DNA of 64,000 bases from Arachidicoccus soli. Its GTDB lineage: Bacteria; Bacteroidota; Bacteroidia; Chitinophagales; Chitinophagaceae. The position numbers and the translations under genes were made by a program. The stretch is from positions 2,914,001-2,978,000 of the forward strand of contig NZ_CP032489.1 in assembly GCF_003600625.1 (NCBI RefSeq), given 5' to 3'. Under the pieces are notes generated by a model. That model was not told the origin of the DNA, did not search any database, and saw nothing but the letters and a program-made list of their open reading frames with translations. Position 1 is the first letter of the stretch; every line of letters begins with the position of its first letter. Below, piece by piece: positions 9,744 to 18,419 of this stretch.

Positions 9744-10142
9744 ATGAAGTATTGTCTTTTGTTTTTTTTTATTTCTGTGCGCTTTACACTCCAAAGCGCA
9801 AAAACCAGGTGGCGGCCTAAAGGTTTCTGGAATAGTCAAGGACATAAAAGGAAAGGTTTTGCCTGGTGCTACTATTAGGGTTTTGGGAACTAAAAGTATT
9901 GCCTTATCTACAGTATCTGGTGATTTTTCCCTAACAGCAAATTCCGGCGACACTTTGGAAGTATCCTATGTGGGTTACGAAAGTTAGCAGATTCCACTTA
10001 GTGGTCATTTGATGTGGCTAATAATAAAATTGTTGATTTAATTGGCTATCAGGCCCCCACTCATCTGGAAGCATTCAAAGCCTCAGATTTATTATTCCAG
10101 ATTCCGTTTAATGAAATTCAAAAGAATCCGAATCTGAAATAA
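9744..10142 (+). pseudogene. SusC/SusD deletion scar: SusC N-terminus joined to SusD C-terminus
   Basis: ATG at 9,744 opens a signal peptide (MKYCLLFFF). After a one-base slip, probably in the T9 tract, the frame reads a carboxypeptidase-regulatory-like domain: KVSGIVKDIKGKVLPGATI, then SGDFSLTANSGDTLEVSYVG, then an in-frame TAG, then QIPLSG. From about 10,010 a different frame reads VANNKIVDLIGYQAPTHLEA and LLFQIPFNEIQKNPNLK, the hallmark C-terminus of a SusD lipoprotein. About 4.5 kb of SusC barrel and SusD body are missing. The scar sits directly upstream of the SGNH esterase, where a SusC-SusD pair would be expected. Confidence 0.78.
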
Positions 10143-10208
10143 GGCTGAAATTCAAGGATTTAATAACCCGACAATCTTAAGTTTTTAAATATATGTAATC
10201 ATAAAATA

Positions 10209-10859
10209 ATGAAAAAAGCAAGTATTTTATTTTTTATTCTATTGGCACTAGGTGCTAGCAGTTTGGCTCAATGTAAACTCAGTCCATTTAAAGCAGGAGA
10301 CCGAATTGTGTTTGCTGGTAACAGTATTACGGAGGCGGGGCTCTATGAATCCTATATTTGGTTGTATTATATGACACATTTCCCCGACAGGCCAGTTACC
10401 GTATTCAATGGTGGTGTCGGAGGTGATGTGTCAGAGCAGATTTACAGACGGCTGGACGGAGATCTACTCGCTAAAAAGCCTTCTGTGCTTGTCATTAGTT
10501 TTGGAATGAATGATAGTAAATATTTTGAATACAATGACCCCAAGAACCCGGTAACAGAAACCAGAAGAAAGGCATTTGTAAATGAATCTTATCAAGGTTA
10601 TTTGAAGATTCAATCCAAATTAAAAAACCTTCCCAATATTGAAAAAATCATCATGGCTTCATCTCCTTATGATGCAACGGCTAAACAATCAGGTGTCATC
10701 TTTGTAGGGAAGGTCAAAACGATGAAGGAAATCGTTGAATTTCAAAAAAAAGCGGCCAAAAAGCAGCACTGGGGTTTTGTAGATTTATTTCACCCCATGA
10801 CAGCTATCAATGAAAGAGGACAGAAAAAAGACCCTGCTTATACCAAAGTGAAATGTTAA
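10209..10859 (+). pseudogene. SGNH/GDSL esterase, N-terminal fragment interrupted by IS630
   Basis: The fragment has a signal peptide (to about residue 20), block I as FAGNSITEAGLYES with the catalytic Ser in GNS, block II as NGGVGGD, and block III as SFGMNDSKYF. It is the catalytic half of a secreted SGNH hydrolase of the carbohydrate-esterase type. Native sequence ends at YTKVKC (10,856), where the IS630 element supplies a stop. The continuation IGPGRVHPG with the catalytic His resumes at 12,013. The truncated product lacks the Asp-x-x-His block and should be inactive. Confidence 0.87.
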
Positions 10860-11368
10860 TTAGTCCAAAATAATCTTTCAAAAATATAGCTATATGCACA
10901 AGTAGAAATGACGGTATCTTTTGAAGTATTTTTTACCACTTCTTCTATGAATATACTGAGTTGCTCCAATGATTTGTGTAGCCTATTGGTAAAAGTCCTT
11001 TTATACCTTGCCCACATTTTTTCTGCAGGGTTTAGTTCCGGACTATAAGGTGGTAAAAAAAGCAGTGAAATATTCTCGGGAATTTTTAATTTTTTGGCAT
11101 GATGAAAAGCTCCATTATCCAATACTACAATTTTATATTCATTTGGATGGAGATTGGATAAATGATCTAAGAATATTTGAAACCAATCGGCGTTGCAATG
11201 GGGCAGTTCCAGCAGCAATTTATCGCCGGTAATGGGCGAAAACGCTCCGAATAAATAGGTGGACTGGAATACTTGTTGAAAGGGACAGATAGGCTTGACA
11301 CCTCTTGCGGTTAGGGCTTTTCCATTTTTAGTAAATAAGCCAAAACGGCTCTCATCTTGAAAATACAA
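10856..11368 (-). CDS. IS630-family transposase, OrfB (DDE catalytic part)
   Basis: The 170 residues hold the IS630/Tc1-like catalytic core: YFQDESRFGLF (first Asp), IVVLDNGAFHHAKKL (second Asp) and LPPYSPELNPAEKMWARYKR (the Glu of the DDE signature). The ATG at 11,368 is probably not the true start, because the frame is open upstream as TCQEIALKSPVKYSEINL. It is more likely made as a fusion with OrfA by a -1 frameshift at the A7 tract (11,430-11,436). The native C-terminus runs to the end of the element. Confidence 0.88.
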   Translation of the reverse strand: MYFQDESRFGLFTKNGKALTARGVKPICPFQQVFQSTYLFGAFSPITGDKLLLELPHCNADWFQIFLDHLSNLHPNEYKIVVLDNGAFHHAKKLKIPENISLLFLPPYSPELNPAEKMWARYKRTFTNRLHKSLEQLSIFIEEVVKNTSKDTVISTCAYSYIFERLFWTN

Positions 11369-12009
11369 GTTTATTTCACTATACTTTACAGGTGATTTTA
11401 AAGCTATTTCTTGACAGGTTTGACTAAAGTTTTTTTAAAAGTGGACACAGCCTCTTCGTCTTTTTTGATATGACTTTTGCGGGCTACCTTTATCTTGGAA
11501 TTAAAATGGCGATAGCAATATTTTAAAACAGTATTGTACGCAAAGGTTTTATTAAATTCCGATTCCATCCAGTCCAATAACTCTACATAGCCCCGTAAGC
11601 CATTTTTAGGATCTTTTAATTTTGCTTCTATTTGTTTATGCTCTGCTTTGGTAATGCCTGATGGACGGCCGGCCTGCTTTTGATAGTTTAAAACCGCTTC
11701 TATCCCTCCATTTATATACATCGTGCGCCAAGTTTGCACACTGTTTTGATTTACGCCAATGTTATCGGCTACGGCTCTTTTGGAAATGCCTTTTTGCTCA
11801 TGCTTCTTAAACTCTATTAGGGCTTTTATCCTATTGGCAATCATAGGAATCGAAGCCTTTTGTAGTTTGCGCAATTCTCCGATACTTTCTACTATATGTA
11901 TTTGTTTGGGTAACGACATAATATGATTTATTGTTTAGTCCAAAATTACAACAAAAAATCCAATAAAACATTTATTGGACTAAATATTTATTCATATTTG
12001 TATTACACA
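10857..12009 (-). mobile_element. IS630-family element inside the SGNH esterase gene
   Basis: The element is roughly 1.15 kb, with a two-frame transposase. TTAGTCCAA is found at the left end (10,860-10,868) and inverted at 11,975-11,983 near the right end. About 26 further bases precede the resumption of esterase code, so the exact right boundary is uncertain. Joining TGT (10,854-10,856) to ATT (12,013) restores KCIGPGRVHPG in frame, which fixes the insertion point within a few bases. IS630 elements usually target TA; TA dinucleotides occur at both junctions. Confidence 0.75.
11404..11919 (-). CDS. IS630-family transposase, OrfA (DNA-binding part)
   Basis: The 171 residues carry tandem helix-turn-helix motifs of the homeodomain/winged type: KRAVADNIGVNQNSVQTWRT, then a GRPSG hinge, then a second domain ending FNKTFAYNTVLKYCYRHFNSK. 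The frame ends at TAG (11,404-11,406) shortly after an A7 run. A -1 slip in that run joins it to the OrfB frame and yields KNFSQTCQEIALKSPVKY, matching the normal contiguous IS630 transposase. The combined protein would be about 340 residues. Confidence 0.88.
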   Translation of the reverse strand: MSLPKQIHIVESIGELRKLQKASIPMIANRIKALIEFKKHEQKGISKRAVADNIGVNQNSVQTWRTMYINGGIEAVLNYQKQAGRPSGITKAEHKQIEAKLKDPKNGLRGYVELLDWMESEFNKTFAYNTVLKYCYRHFNSKIKVARKSHIKKDEEAVSTFKKTLVKPVKK

Positions 12010-12726
12010 TGTATTGGTCCTGGAAGAGTACATCCCGGCAGTGCGGGTCATTTAATTATGGCCTATCTTTTTCTAAAAAACCAGGGGCTTGCAAACCATC
12101 CAGTAGCCACAATGAAAATTAACGCTAAAAGCGGCAAGATGATGCAGGTTGAAAACTGTACAATTAATAATCTGAACCTGGGAAAAGGCGAAATTAGTTT
12201 TGATTATCTAGCAAAATCACTGCCTTACCCAATGGATACGGTAGCCAGGATCTGGGAAAACAAACAGATAGAAACAGACGCACTCAAAGTCATCCCTTTT
12301 ATGAAGGAATTTGATAATGAATCATTGCAGGTAACTGGCCTTAAAGGAAACTCTTATCTTCTTTCTATAGATAATATCCCAATCGGTAACTTCACTAGTA
12401 GAGCACTTGCTAAAGGCATTAATCTGGCAACCTTTCATAACACGCCGGAATATCATCAGGCTCTAGAAATTATGGATCTGAACAGTAAAAGAAAAAACAT
12501 TGAAGCCAAGTTCCGAAATTACTATTGGGTTCAATATGATTTTCTATATGGGAAAGGATTATTATTCAATACTACACAAGTGGCTACTGATACAATTAAG
12601 GCCAACCTTGAATCTAATGGGTGGTTAAAAGTGAAATATGGAGATTATGAGGAAGTTAGAACCAATAGAGCTGGTCTAAAGAATCAAATGCGACAACTTG
12701 TTGCCAAAAATTTATGCAATCAATAA
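12010..12726 (+). pseudogene. SGNH/GDSL esterase, C-terminal fragment
   Basis: In frame from TGT (12,010) it reads CIGPGRVHPGSAGHLIMAYL, which carries the SGNH block V histidine (RVHPG), followed by about 220 residues of C-terminal accessory domain (TMKINAKSGK, ENCTINNLNL, DYLAKSLPYPMDT). The open frame extends upstream to 11,923, but those residues derive from the IS. Joined to the 10,209 fragment, the ancestral esterase was about 455 residues. It belonged to the same pectin-type locus as the scar upstream. Confidence 0.85.
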
Positions 12727-12912
12727 GCCTGTTAAACATCGTATTGAATTAATTAAGCAAAACTAAATTAAACACTTTGTGGCTGTCAACCTGATAATAT
12801 TGTAAATCGCATTAAGCATTATAATAAAATACTTCTGTGATTATCAAATAATTGAGCTACAGGAGCACAAAAAGAGAAATATAGCAGGTAAGGAATTACT
12901 AAAGAATCTAAG
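12727..12912. other. Intergenic, no gene seen
   Basis: AT-rich sequence between the broken esterase and the serine-recombinase relic. I find no open frame with recognisable sequence and no convincing hairpin. Confidence 0.4.
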
Positions 12913-13088
12913 AGAGAATTCGTAAAACTGGTGTTCAACAGCAATTTATCCTATTAGGAAGGAATCTATCGATCACCTACAATGCTGAATATTTTTTTCG
13001 CATAGCTCATTTTTAATGAAAGAAAAAGGTTAGCTGATTTATAAAAAAGGGATGATTTTTCAATCATCCCTTCCAGTGGAGCTGAGGA
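12913..13088 (+). repeat. Left attachment-like repeat (att1): recombinase tail relic, tmRNA terminator and tmRNA 3' end
   Basis: This block is a diverged direct copy of 45,221-45,395. The first part is the decayed 3' end of the serine recombinase found at 44,783 (REFVKLVFNSNLSY, stop, EGIYRSPTMLNIF, stop). Next comes the hairpin GGGATGATT/AATCATCCC followed by A6 on the plus strand. It ends in TCCAGTGGAGCTGAGGA (13,072-13,088), identical to the 3' end of the tmRNA. It is the leftmost of three copies in the same orientation. Its hairpin would also terminate the SusD transcript arriving from the right. Confidence 0.85.
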
Positions 13089-13095
13089 AAGTATC

Positions 13096-14796
13096 TTACC
13101 AATTAAGATTTTGCTTTAATATTGGCTTTCCTAAATCTATATCAGATTGAGGAATGGGAAAATAATAATCTCTATTGGCATGGAAAACCCTTACGTCTCC
13201 AACAGTAATATTACTTCCAGTTAAAGTAATTGCACCAGTGTTTGCATCAACGGTGCCCGGGTGAACACCCAAAACATTTCCATTCATTGTGTTTTCTGCA
13301 ATTTTCCAACGTTTAATATCAAACCACCTTAGCCCTTCAAACGCAAACTCTACTCTGCGTTCATGACGAACCTGCGCTCGCATTGTTGTTTGATCACTGG
13401 CAACAATTGGCGGCATATTTACACCAGTTCTTTGTCTAACTTGATTAATAAGGCTAGCGGCTTCTCCTAAGTTCTGATTTAATTCAATTAGTGCTTCAGC
13501 TCTTGTTAGCAATACTTCTGGGTAACGCATAACAATAAAATTAAGTCCTTGTACATCACTTCCTGGATCATGCAGTAAATCGGCAAGAGGTGCACAATAT
13601 TTTCTTAAACAATAACCCGTTTTGGATCTGTTACCATTGCTTGAATTATAATATTCACCACCCCCTGCGGTTGATATACTATTAAAATATCTGCCATTCC
13701 ATGACATGCCTGGGTAAATAACTGAGTAGGACAGTCTTGGATCTCTATTTTTATAGGGATCATTAGGATTGTAGGAAGGATCGTTCTTTATCATTAGGCC
13801 ATTCTTTGTTTCATATTCGTCCACCATATTTTGTGTTGGGCTTTCAGAGTTCCAGCCACCTTCATTCAAAGTGTATAATGCGCTTAAGTCGGAACCATAA
13901 GTTGGATATTTATAAGCCACCTCTAACATTACTTCTTTCTGCCTCTCTGGTGTTCCTTGATTTTTCTCCCAGAACAATCCTTCATAATCATTAGATAAAC
14001 CATACTGATTTAAATCAATAATGGCTTTTGAATCAGCAGCGGCTGCTGCATAATATTTCGCTGCAGTGGTTGGATCCGGAGTCCCTTTCTCTGTAACTCC
14101 ATCGGCCAAACCATTCGCCTTAACGCTAGCATAAAACAACTCTAATCTTGCTTTTAGCATAAGTGCTGCGCCCTTGGTAACTCTCGCTGCATCATTTTGA
14201 TCAATTGTTAGTGGTAAAACATTTATTACATCATTTAATTCACTCAAACAGAATGCGACAATAGAATCACCAGAACTTCTTGGTATTTTTAATTCATCCC
14301 CAAAATTAAGAGGAGTGGTTACTAGTGGAACTCCTCCCCAAAACATATACTTACGCGCATAATCAAAAGCCCTTAAAAATCGAACTTCGGCTTTCCATTG
14401 TTCTTTTAAAGTACCGTCCATTGTTACTTTATCGATATTTGCTAAGAAAAGATTGTCAGATGCTATACCTGTATATGGGAAATAGGTTCTGTAAAAATCT
14501 GCGTACTTTCCAGTTAAAGAAGGGGTTACTGTACCCAATGTAATAAAAAAGGCTAATTGATTGGTAAAACCACAATATGCATTGTCAGTGATATCGTCAA
14601 GAAAATAGTTGTTACCACCTTCGAATTGACCACCCATATTTGTTAAAGCATAACAAGCGGAAAGATTACTAAAGGCAGCTGCTTGCGATGTAAAGAATGT
14701 ACTTGATGAGTAAGCGTCTACTGGTTGTAAATCTTTTTTTGAGCAAGATGAGAAGACCAGTATGAATGAACTAATTATTAAAACTATTTTTTTCAT
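13096..14796 (-). CDS. SusD/RagB family lipoprotein
   Basis: The 566-residue protein has lipobox FSSC (Cys18) after MKKIVLIISSFILV. SusD features are the TPR helix segment QWKAEVRFLRAFDYARKYMFWG, RYPEVLLTRAEALIELN, LINQVRQRTGV, the aromatic RRVEFAFEGLRWFDIKRW motif and the terminal FPIPQSDIDLGKPILKQNLNW. It is the surface glycan-binding partner of the SusC at 14,809, 12 bp upstream. The stop lies only about 8 bp from the tmRNA-derived repeat, so the operon abuts the island boundary and uses the tmRNA-type terminator. Confidence 0.93.
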   Translation of the reverse strand: MKKIVLIISSFILVFSSCSKKDLQPVDAYSSSTFFTSQAAAFSNLSACYALTNMGGQFEGGNNYFLDDITDNAYCGFTNQLAFFITLGTVTPSLTGKYADFYRTYFPYTGIASDNLFLANIDKVTMDGTLKEQWKAEVRFLRAFDYARKYMFWGGVPLVTTPLNFGDELKIPRSSGDSIVAFCLSELNDVINVLPLTIDQNDAARVTKGAALMLKARLELFYASVKANGLADGVTEKGTPDPTTAAKYYAAAAADSKAIIDLNQYGLSNDYEGLFWEKNQGTPERQKEVMLEVAYKYPTYGSDLSALYTLNEGGWNSESPTQNMVDEYETKNGLMIKNDPSYNPNDPYKNRDPRLSYSVIYPGMSWNGRYFNSISTAGGGEYYNSSNGNRSKTGYCLRKYCAPLADLLHDPGSDVQGLNFIVMRYPEVLLTRAEALIELNQNLGEAASLINQVRQRTGVNMPPIVASDQTTMRAQVRHERRVEFAFEGLRWFDIKRWKIAENTMNGNVLGVHPGTVDANTGAITLTGSNITVGDVRVFHANRDYYFPIPQSDIDLGKPILKQNLNW

Positions 14797-14808
14797 TATT
14801 ATATTATT

Positions 14809-17800
14809 TTAGAATGAAACATTTACACCTAGAGTGTATATTACTACCAATGGATAACCTGCTGTTGCGCTATTTATTTCAGGATCTATACCCAATGCTT
14901 TAGGTAATTTTGAGAACGTCAATAAATTTTGCCCTGATGCAAACACTCGCATGCTTTTAATATGCATTCTCTGCATTACGGAAGAAGCCAAATCATAATA
15001 TATCTGCAAATTTTTCAATCTTACATAGGAGCTATTAAATAAATATGCTGTTGATGGGTAGGTATTATTAATAGAATTTGAGATAGAGACCCTCGGTAAG
15101 CGAGTATTATAATTATTAGGATCAACCAATGGATTGTAAGAATTATTTATTGTCCAATCGGTAATGCTATAACCACTATTGAAACCATAGCCTACACTGG
15201 CTCCCAAATATTTGTAATAGCTTGCTGCTCCCTGCAACATACCAGCGATTCCAAAACCTTTATAATTGAAATCGAAATTTAAACCAAATAGATCTTTAGG
15301 CACACTACTTTTATTAATCATCATTCTATCATCAGATGTAATTTTACCATCGCCCGTGATATCTTTTATACGTTCGTCGCCCCATTTTTGTCCTGGTAAT
15401 ATCGGATCATTTGATGTATGATTTGTAAACTCATCTTTGGTCAAAAGTCCATCACTTTGATATAAATAGAATGCATTTAAAGGATAGCCTACTGCTAACG
15501 TATTGGATGACTCAAGATTTAATCCTCCTAAACCTAGAATTTTACTAGCAATATGACTATAATTTGCGTTAAAACTATAGCTAAAACCATTTGCATTTTG
15601 TTTAGTATACCCGAATGATATTTCGACTCCTTGATTTTGAAGACTTCCGACATTTGCAGGGTATTGTGGTGTTGCTCCAACCCCCACTGTGGATGTAACT
15701 CCATTGATATCTGATAATGGTTGTTGCAATAATATCCTATTTGTTCTTTTGTTAAAATAATCAATCGTATAAGTGAAATTGGGGTTTAAAATTGTACCAT
15801 CAATAGCCATGTCAGCAATAGTTGTTCTCTCCCATCTAAGTTTATTATTTGGATTTTGTGTTAGTGAAAACGCATTATTAACTGTGCCATCAAAAACAGA
15901 TGCAAGATTGTATCCTAATCCATTTGAATAGATATTGCCTATGATGGAATTATAGCTGTAATACATTGCATTATTATTGCCTGTAGAGGTTGCTACATTA
16001 GCATTTCCTAATGTACCATAACTTGCTCTTATTTTCATTTCTGGCAAAATATGCTTTAGACCTGCCCAAAAAGATTCTTGAGATAAACGCCACCCAACTG
16101 CATAAGAAGGAAAGAAATCTTTGTTGGCATTAGGTGTAAGACGAGAAGAGGCATCTTCTCTAAAATTGAGTTCTAATATGTATTTTTGGTCAAAGTCATA
16201 ATTTAATCGTCCAAATACACCTTCTAAAATCCATTTGTATTGAGAGCTACTATTAGTTTGAGTAGAAGCATCACCCAATTGCATACTATTCGAACTATTA
16301 TTGATGAAGTTTCCCCTTGATAAAGTAGTACTACGATAGTTATGAATATTCTGCTGTACTCCTACAATTGCACTAAAGTGATTTTTTTGTATTTGTTTAG
16401 CGTAAGACAAATCTAATTGCTGCATGTTTTCTCGATCCGAATAATTAGACATAGTTGAACTATTAGGACCTGTTGTAGTCCCATTATACCAAGCTAATTC
16501 ATTTTGAAATTGTGAAGCAGCGTTTAAATCATAACTTAACCCCATTGTATATTTCAGTGTCAAGTCTTTAATTATTGTATAAGCTGTATTAAAATTCACC
16601 AAAATATTATAATTAATTGGATTGTAATATCCACCTTCGACAGCCTGTCTTACTGGGTTACGAGTATCATTGGTTGAAGTGATATTCCAACTGTTATCAG
16701 ACAATTTTATTGAATCAACAGGTCTTTGCCTGTTAATTGCACTAATGATGGAGCCCAAATTGCCTACTGCCTTAGAAGATGGTTCTTCTCTATTGTCTGT
16801 TATTAACCCAATAGATAAATTGGTCGTGAGTTTATTCCATTTTAATTCATTATTACTACGGATAGAATATCGTTTATAGCCGGTATTGGCAACATTTCCA
16901 TTTTGCTGCAAATAGCCAAAAGAGAAATTATTTTTTAACGTAAAATCATCATGGCTAACTCCTCCTCCAATATTAATATAGTGAGATTGCGTAAACCCAT
17001 TATTCCCATCAAATAACGCTTTTCTCCAATTGACACTTTCAGCTTTTCCTGACTGCCAATTGCTTAATTGAGCATTTGTGAAAATCAACTTTGAAGAATC
17101 AAAACTAAGGCTAGATGGGGTAATTAAATCATACATTGTTGCCTCATTAAATGCATTTGCATAATTATAGGCATTTGCTTCTTGAAATAACTCTGTAGGT
17201 TTTTGCCAACCCACATAACCAGCATAGGAAACAGCAATCTTACCAACTTTTCCTGTCTTGGTCGTGATTAAAATAACACCATTAGCAGCACGTGCGCCAT
17301 ATAATGATGAAGCTGCTGCATCCTTTAAAACAGAGATAGATTCAATATCATTTGGATCTATCAAACTCATTGAACCCGGCACTCCATCAACGATAACCAA
17401 TGGAGATGTGGAGCTATTGATAGAACCTGCGCCTCGAATGTTTATGGACGGAGTTATGCCTGGCTGCCCAGAATAAGACACAATATTCAAGCCAGCTACT
17501 TGCCCTTGTAATGCTGAAACAGCGTTATTTACCGGTCTATTCTTAATGACTTTATCATCAATTTGTGTTACAGATTCAATTAAGGTTTGTTTACTCTTTT
17601 TCCCAAATGCAACTACAACAAAATCACTAAGAATATTTGGTTTTGCTTTTAGTATGACATCCATTGCAGCGCTTCCTTCGACAGTTATCTCTTTTTGTGT
17701 ATAACCTATGTAAGAGAACACCAGAATATCACCTTTTTGAGCTTCAATTTTAAATTCGCCATGTACATCTGAGAAAGTTCCTTTTTTACTCCTACTATTG

Positions 17801-18291
17801 ACAATGGAAGCGCCTGCAATTGGGTTGCCGGTAGAGTCTGTAATTCTTCCATTTATTTCGCTCAGGACTAAAACCTTTGTATCAATCGTTCTTTGATTTA
17901 AAACCGCTACTTCCTTTTTTCTTTTTATAATAACAATTTTATCAACAATCGAATAAGTGAGATTCGGCTGTTTTTCAAAACAGGCGTTTAATACACTTTG
18001 AATCGTTACCGAATTTAGATTTAAGGTTACAGGTTTCGCTAATTTTAATAGTGAAGCATTATAAAAAAAATTATAGCCCGTTTGCTGCTCCATTTTAAGG
18101 AAAACGCCTTCCATTGAAGCATTCTTTACTGAGAGATTGATTTTTTGAGCACTGCCTTTCCCAGCTACTTGAAGGCAAGCTACAGTTGTTAAAACCAAAA
18201 TAAGTTTCATAATTAGCCAACTTTTATTGGGAGAGAAAGGGTACATCATTTTTTTCCGATGTACGTGTTTGTAAAGAGCGGTCAATCGCAT
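14809..18291 (-). CDS. SusC/RagA TonB-dependent transporter with STN signalling domain
   Basis: The 1160-residue protein has a signal peptide (about 26-49; Met16 or Met17 are alternative starts), then a secretin/TonB short N-terminal (STN) domain at about 60-125 (MEGVFLKMEQQTGYNFFYN, VTIQSVLNACF). A carboxypeptidase-regulatory-like domain (about 147-215), the TonB plug (PLVIVDGVPGSMSLI) and the barrel follow. STN domains contact FecR-type anti-sigma factors in the periplasm, and one is encoded just upstream. Substrate binding here probably turns on its own expression by transport-coupled signalling. The substrate is unknown. Confidence 0.95.
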   Translation of the reverse strand: MRLTALYKHVHRKKMMYPFSPNKSWLIMKLILVLTTVACLQVAGKGSAQKINLSVKNASMEGVFLKMEQQTGYNFFYNASLLKLAKPVTLNLNSVTIQSVLNACFEKQPNLTYSIVDKIVIIKRKKEVAVLNQRTIDTKVLVLSEINGRITDSTGNPIAGASIVNSRSKKGTFSDVHGEFKIEAQKGDILVFSYIGYTQKEITVEGSAAMDVILKAKPNILSDFVVVAFGKKSKQTLIESVTQIDDKVIKNRPVNNAVSALQGQVAGLNIVSYSGQPGITPSINIRGAGSINSSTSPLVIVDGVPGSMSLIDPNDIESISVLKDAAASSLYGARAANGVILITTKTGKVGKIAVSYAGYVGWQKPTELFQEANAYNYANAFNEATMYDLITPSSLSFDSSKLIFTNAQLSNWQSGKAESVNWRKALFDGNNGFTQSHYINIGGGVSHDDFTLKNNFSFGYLQQNGNVANTGYKRYSIRSNNELKWNKLTTNLSIGLITDNREEPSSKAVGNLGSIISAINRQRPVDSIKLSDNSWNITSTNDTRNPVRQAVEGGYYNPINYNILVNFNTAYTIIKDLTLKYTMGLSYDLNAASQFQNELAWYNGTTTGPNSSTMSNYSDRENMQQLDLSYAKQIQKNHFSAIVGVQQNIHNYRSTTLSRGNFINNSSNSMQLGDASTQTNSSSQYKWILEGVFGRLNYDFDQKYILELNFREDASSRLTPNANKDFFPSYAVGWRLSQESFWAGLKHILPEMKIRASYGTLGNANVATSTGNNNAMYYSYNSIIGNIYSNGLGYNLASVFDGTVNNAFSLTQNPNNKLRWERTTIADMAIDGTILNPNFTYTIDYFNKRTNRILLQQPLSDINGVTSTVGVGATPQYPANVGSLQNQGVEISFGYTKQNANGFSYSFNANYSHIASKILGLGGLNLESSNTLAVGYPLNAFYLYQSDGLLTKDEFTNHTSNDPILPGQKWGDERIKDITGDGKITSDDRMMINKSSVPKDLFGLNFDFNYKGFGIAGMLQGAASYYKYLGASVGYGFNSGYSITDWTINNSYNPLVDPNNYNTRLPRVSISNSINNTYPSTAYLFNSSYVRLKNLQIYYDLASSVMQRMHIKSMRVFASGQNLLTFSKLPKALGIDPEINSATAGYPLVVIYTLGVNVSF

Positions 18292-18354
18292 AACTTTGTT
18301 TTTTGAGTTAAAAATGGAATGTCTGACAGATGTTTTTTTGATAGCTCAAGACTC

Positions 18355-18390
18355 GACCGGGAGCGGGCCTAATCGCTTCCGGTTTTTTTA
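18355..18390 (+). terminator. Intrinsic-terminator-like hairpin between fecR and susC, plus-strand orientation
   Basis: ACCGGGAGCG and CGCTTCCGGT pair with one G-U or mismatch around an eight-base loop and are followed by T7 on the plus strand. The flanking genes are on the minus strand, so it would stop antisense transcripts running out of susC. On the minus strand it has no U tract after it and would act only as a stem-loop between fecR and susC. Confidence 0.55.
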
Positions 18391-18419
18391 ACTATCATTT
18401 TTAAATGACTAGATAAGTT

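Noticed and set aside
9624-9878. 84-codon open frame, MPALALGCGSEIK
   Set aside because: It reads the SusC relic in the wrong frame; the domain-like sequence lies in the neighbouring frame.
11923-12009. Possible native start of the protein ending at 12,726
   Set aside because: These codons are derived from the IS630 right end; esterase sequence begins only at about 12,010.
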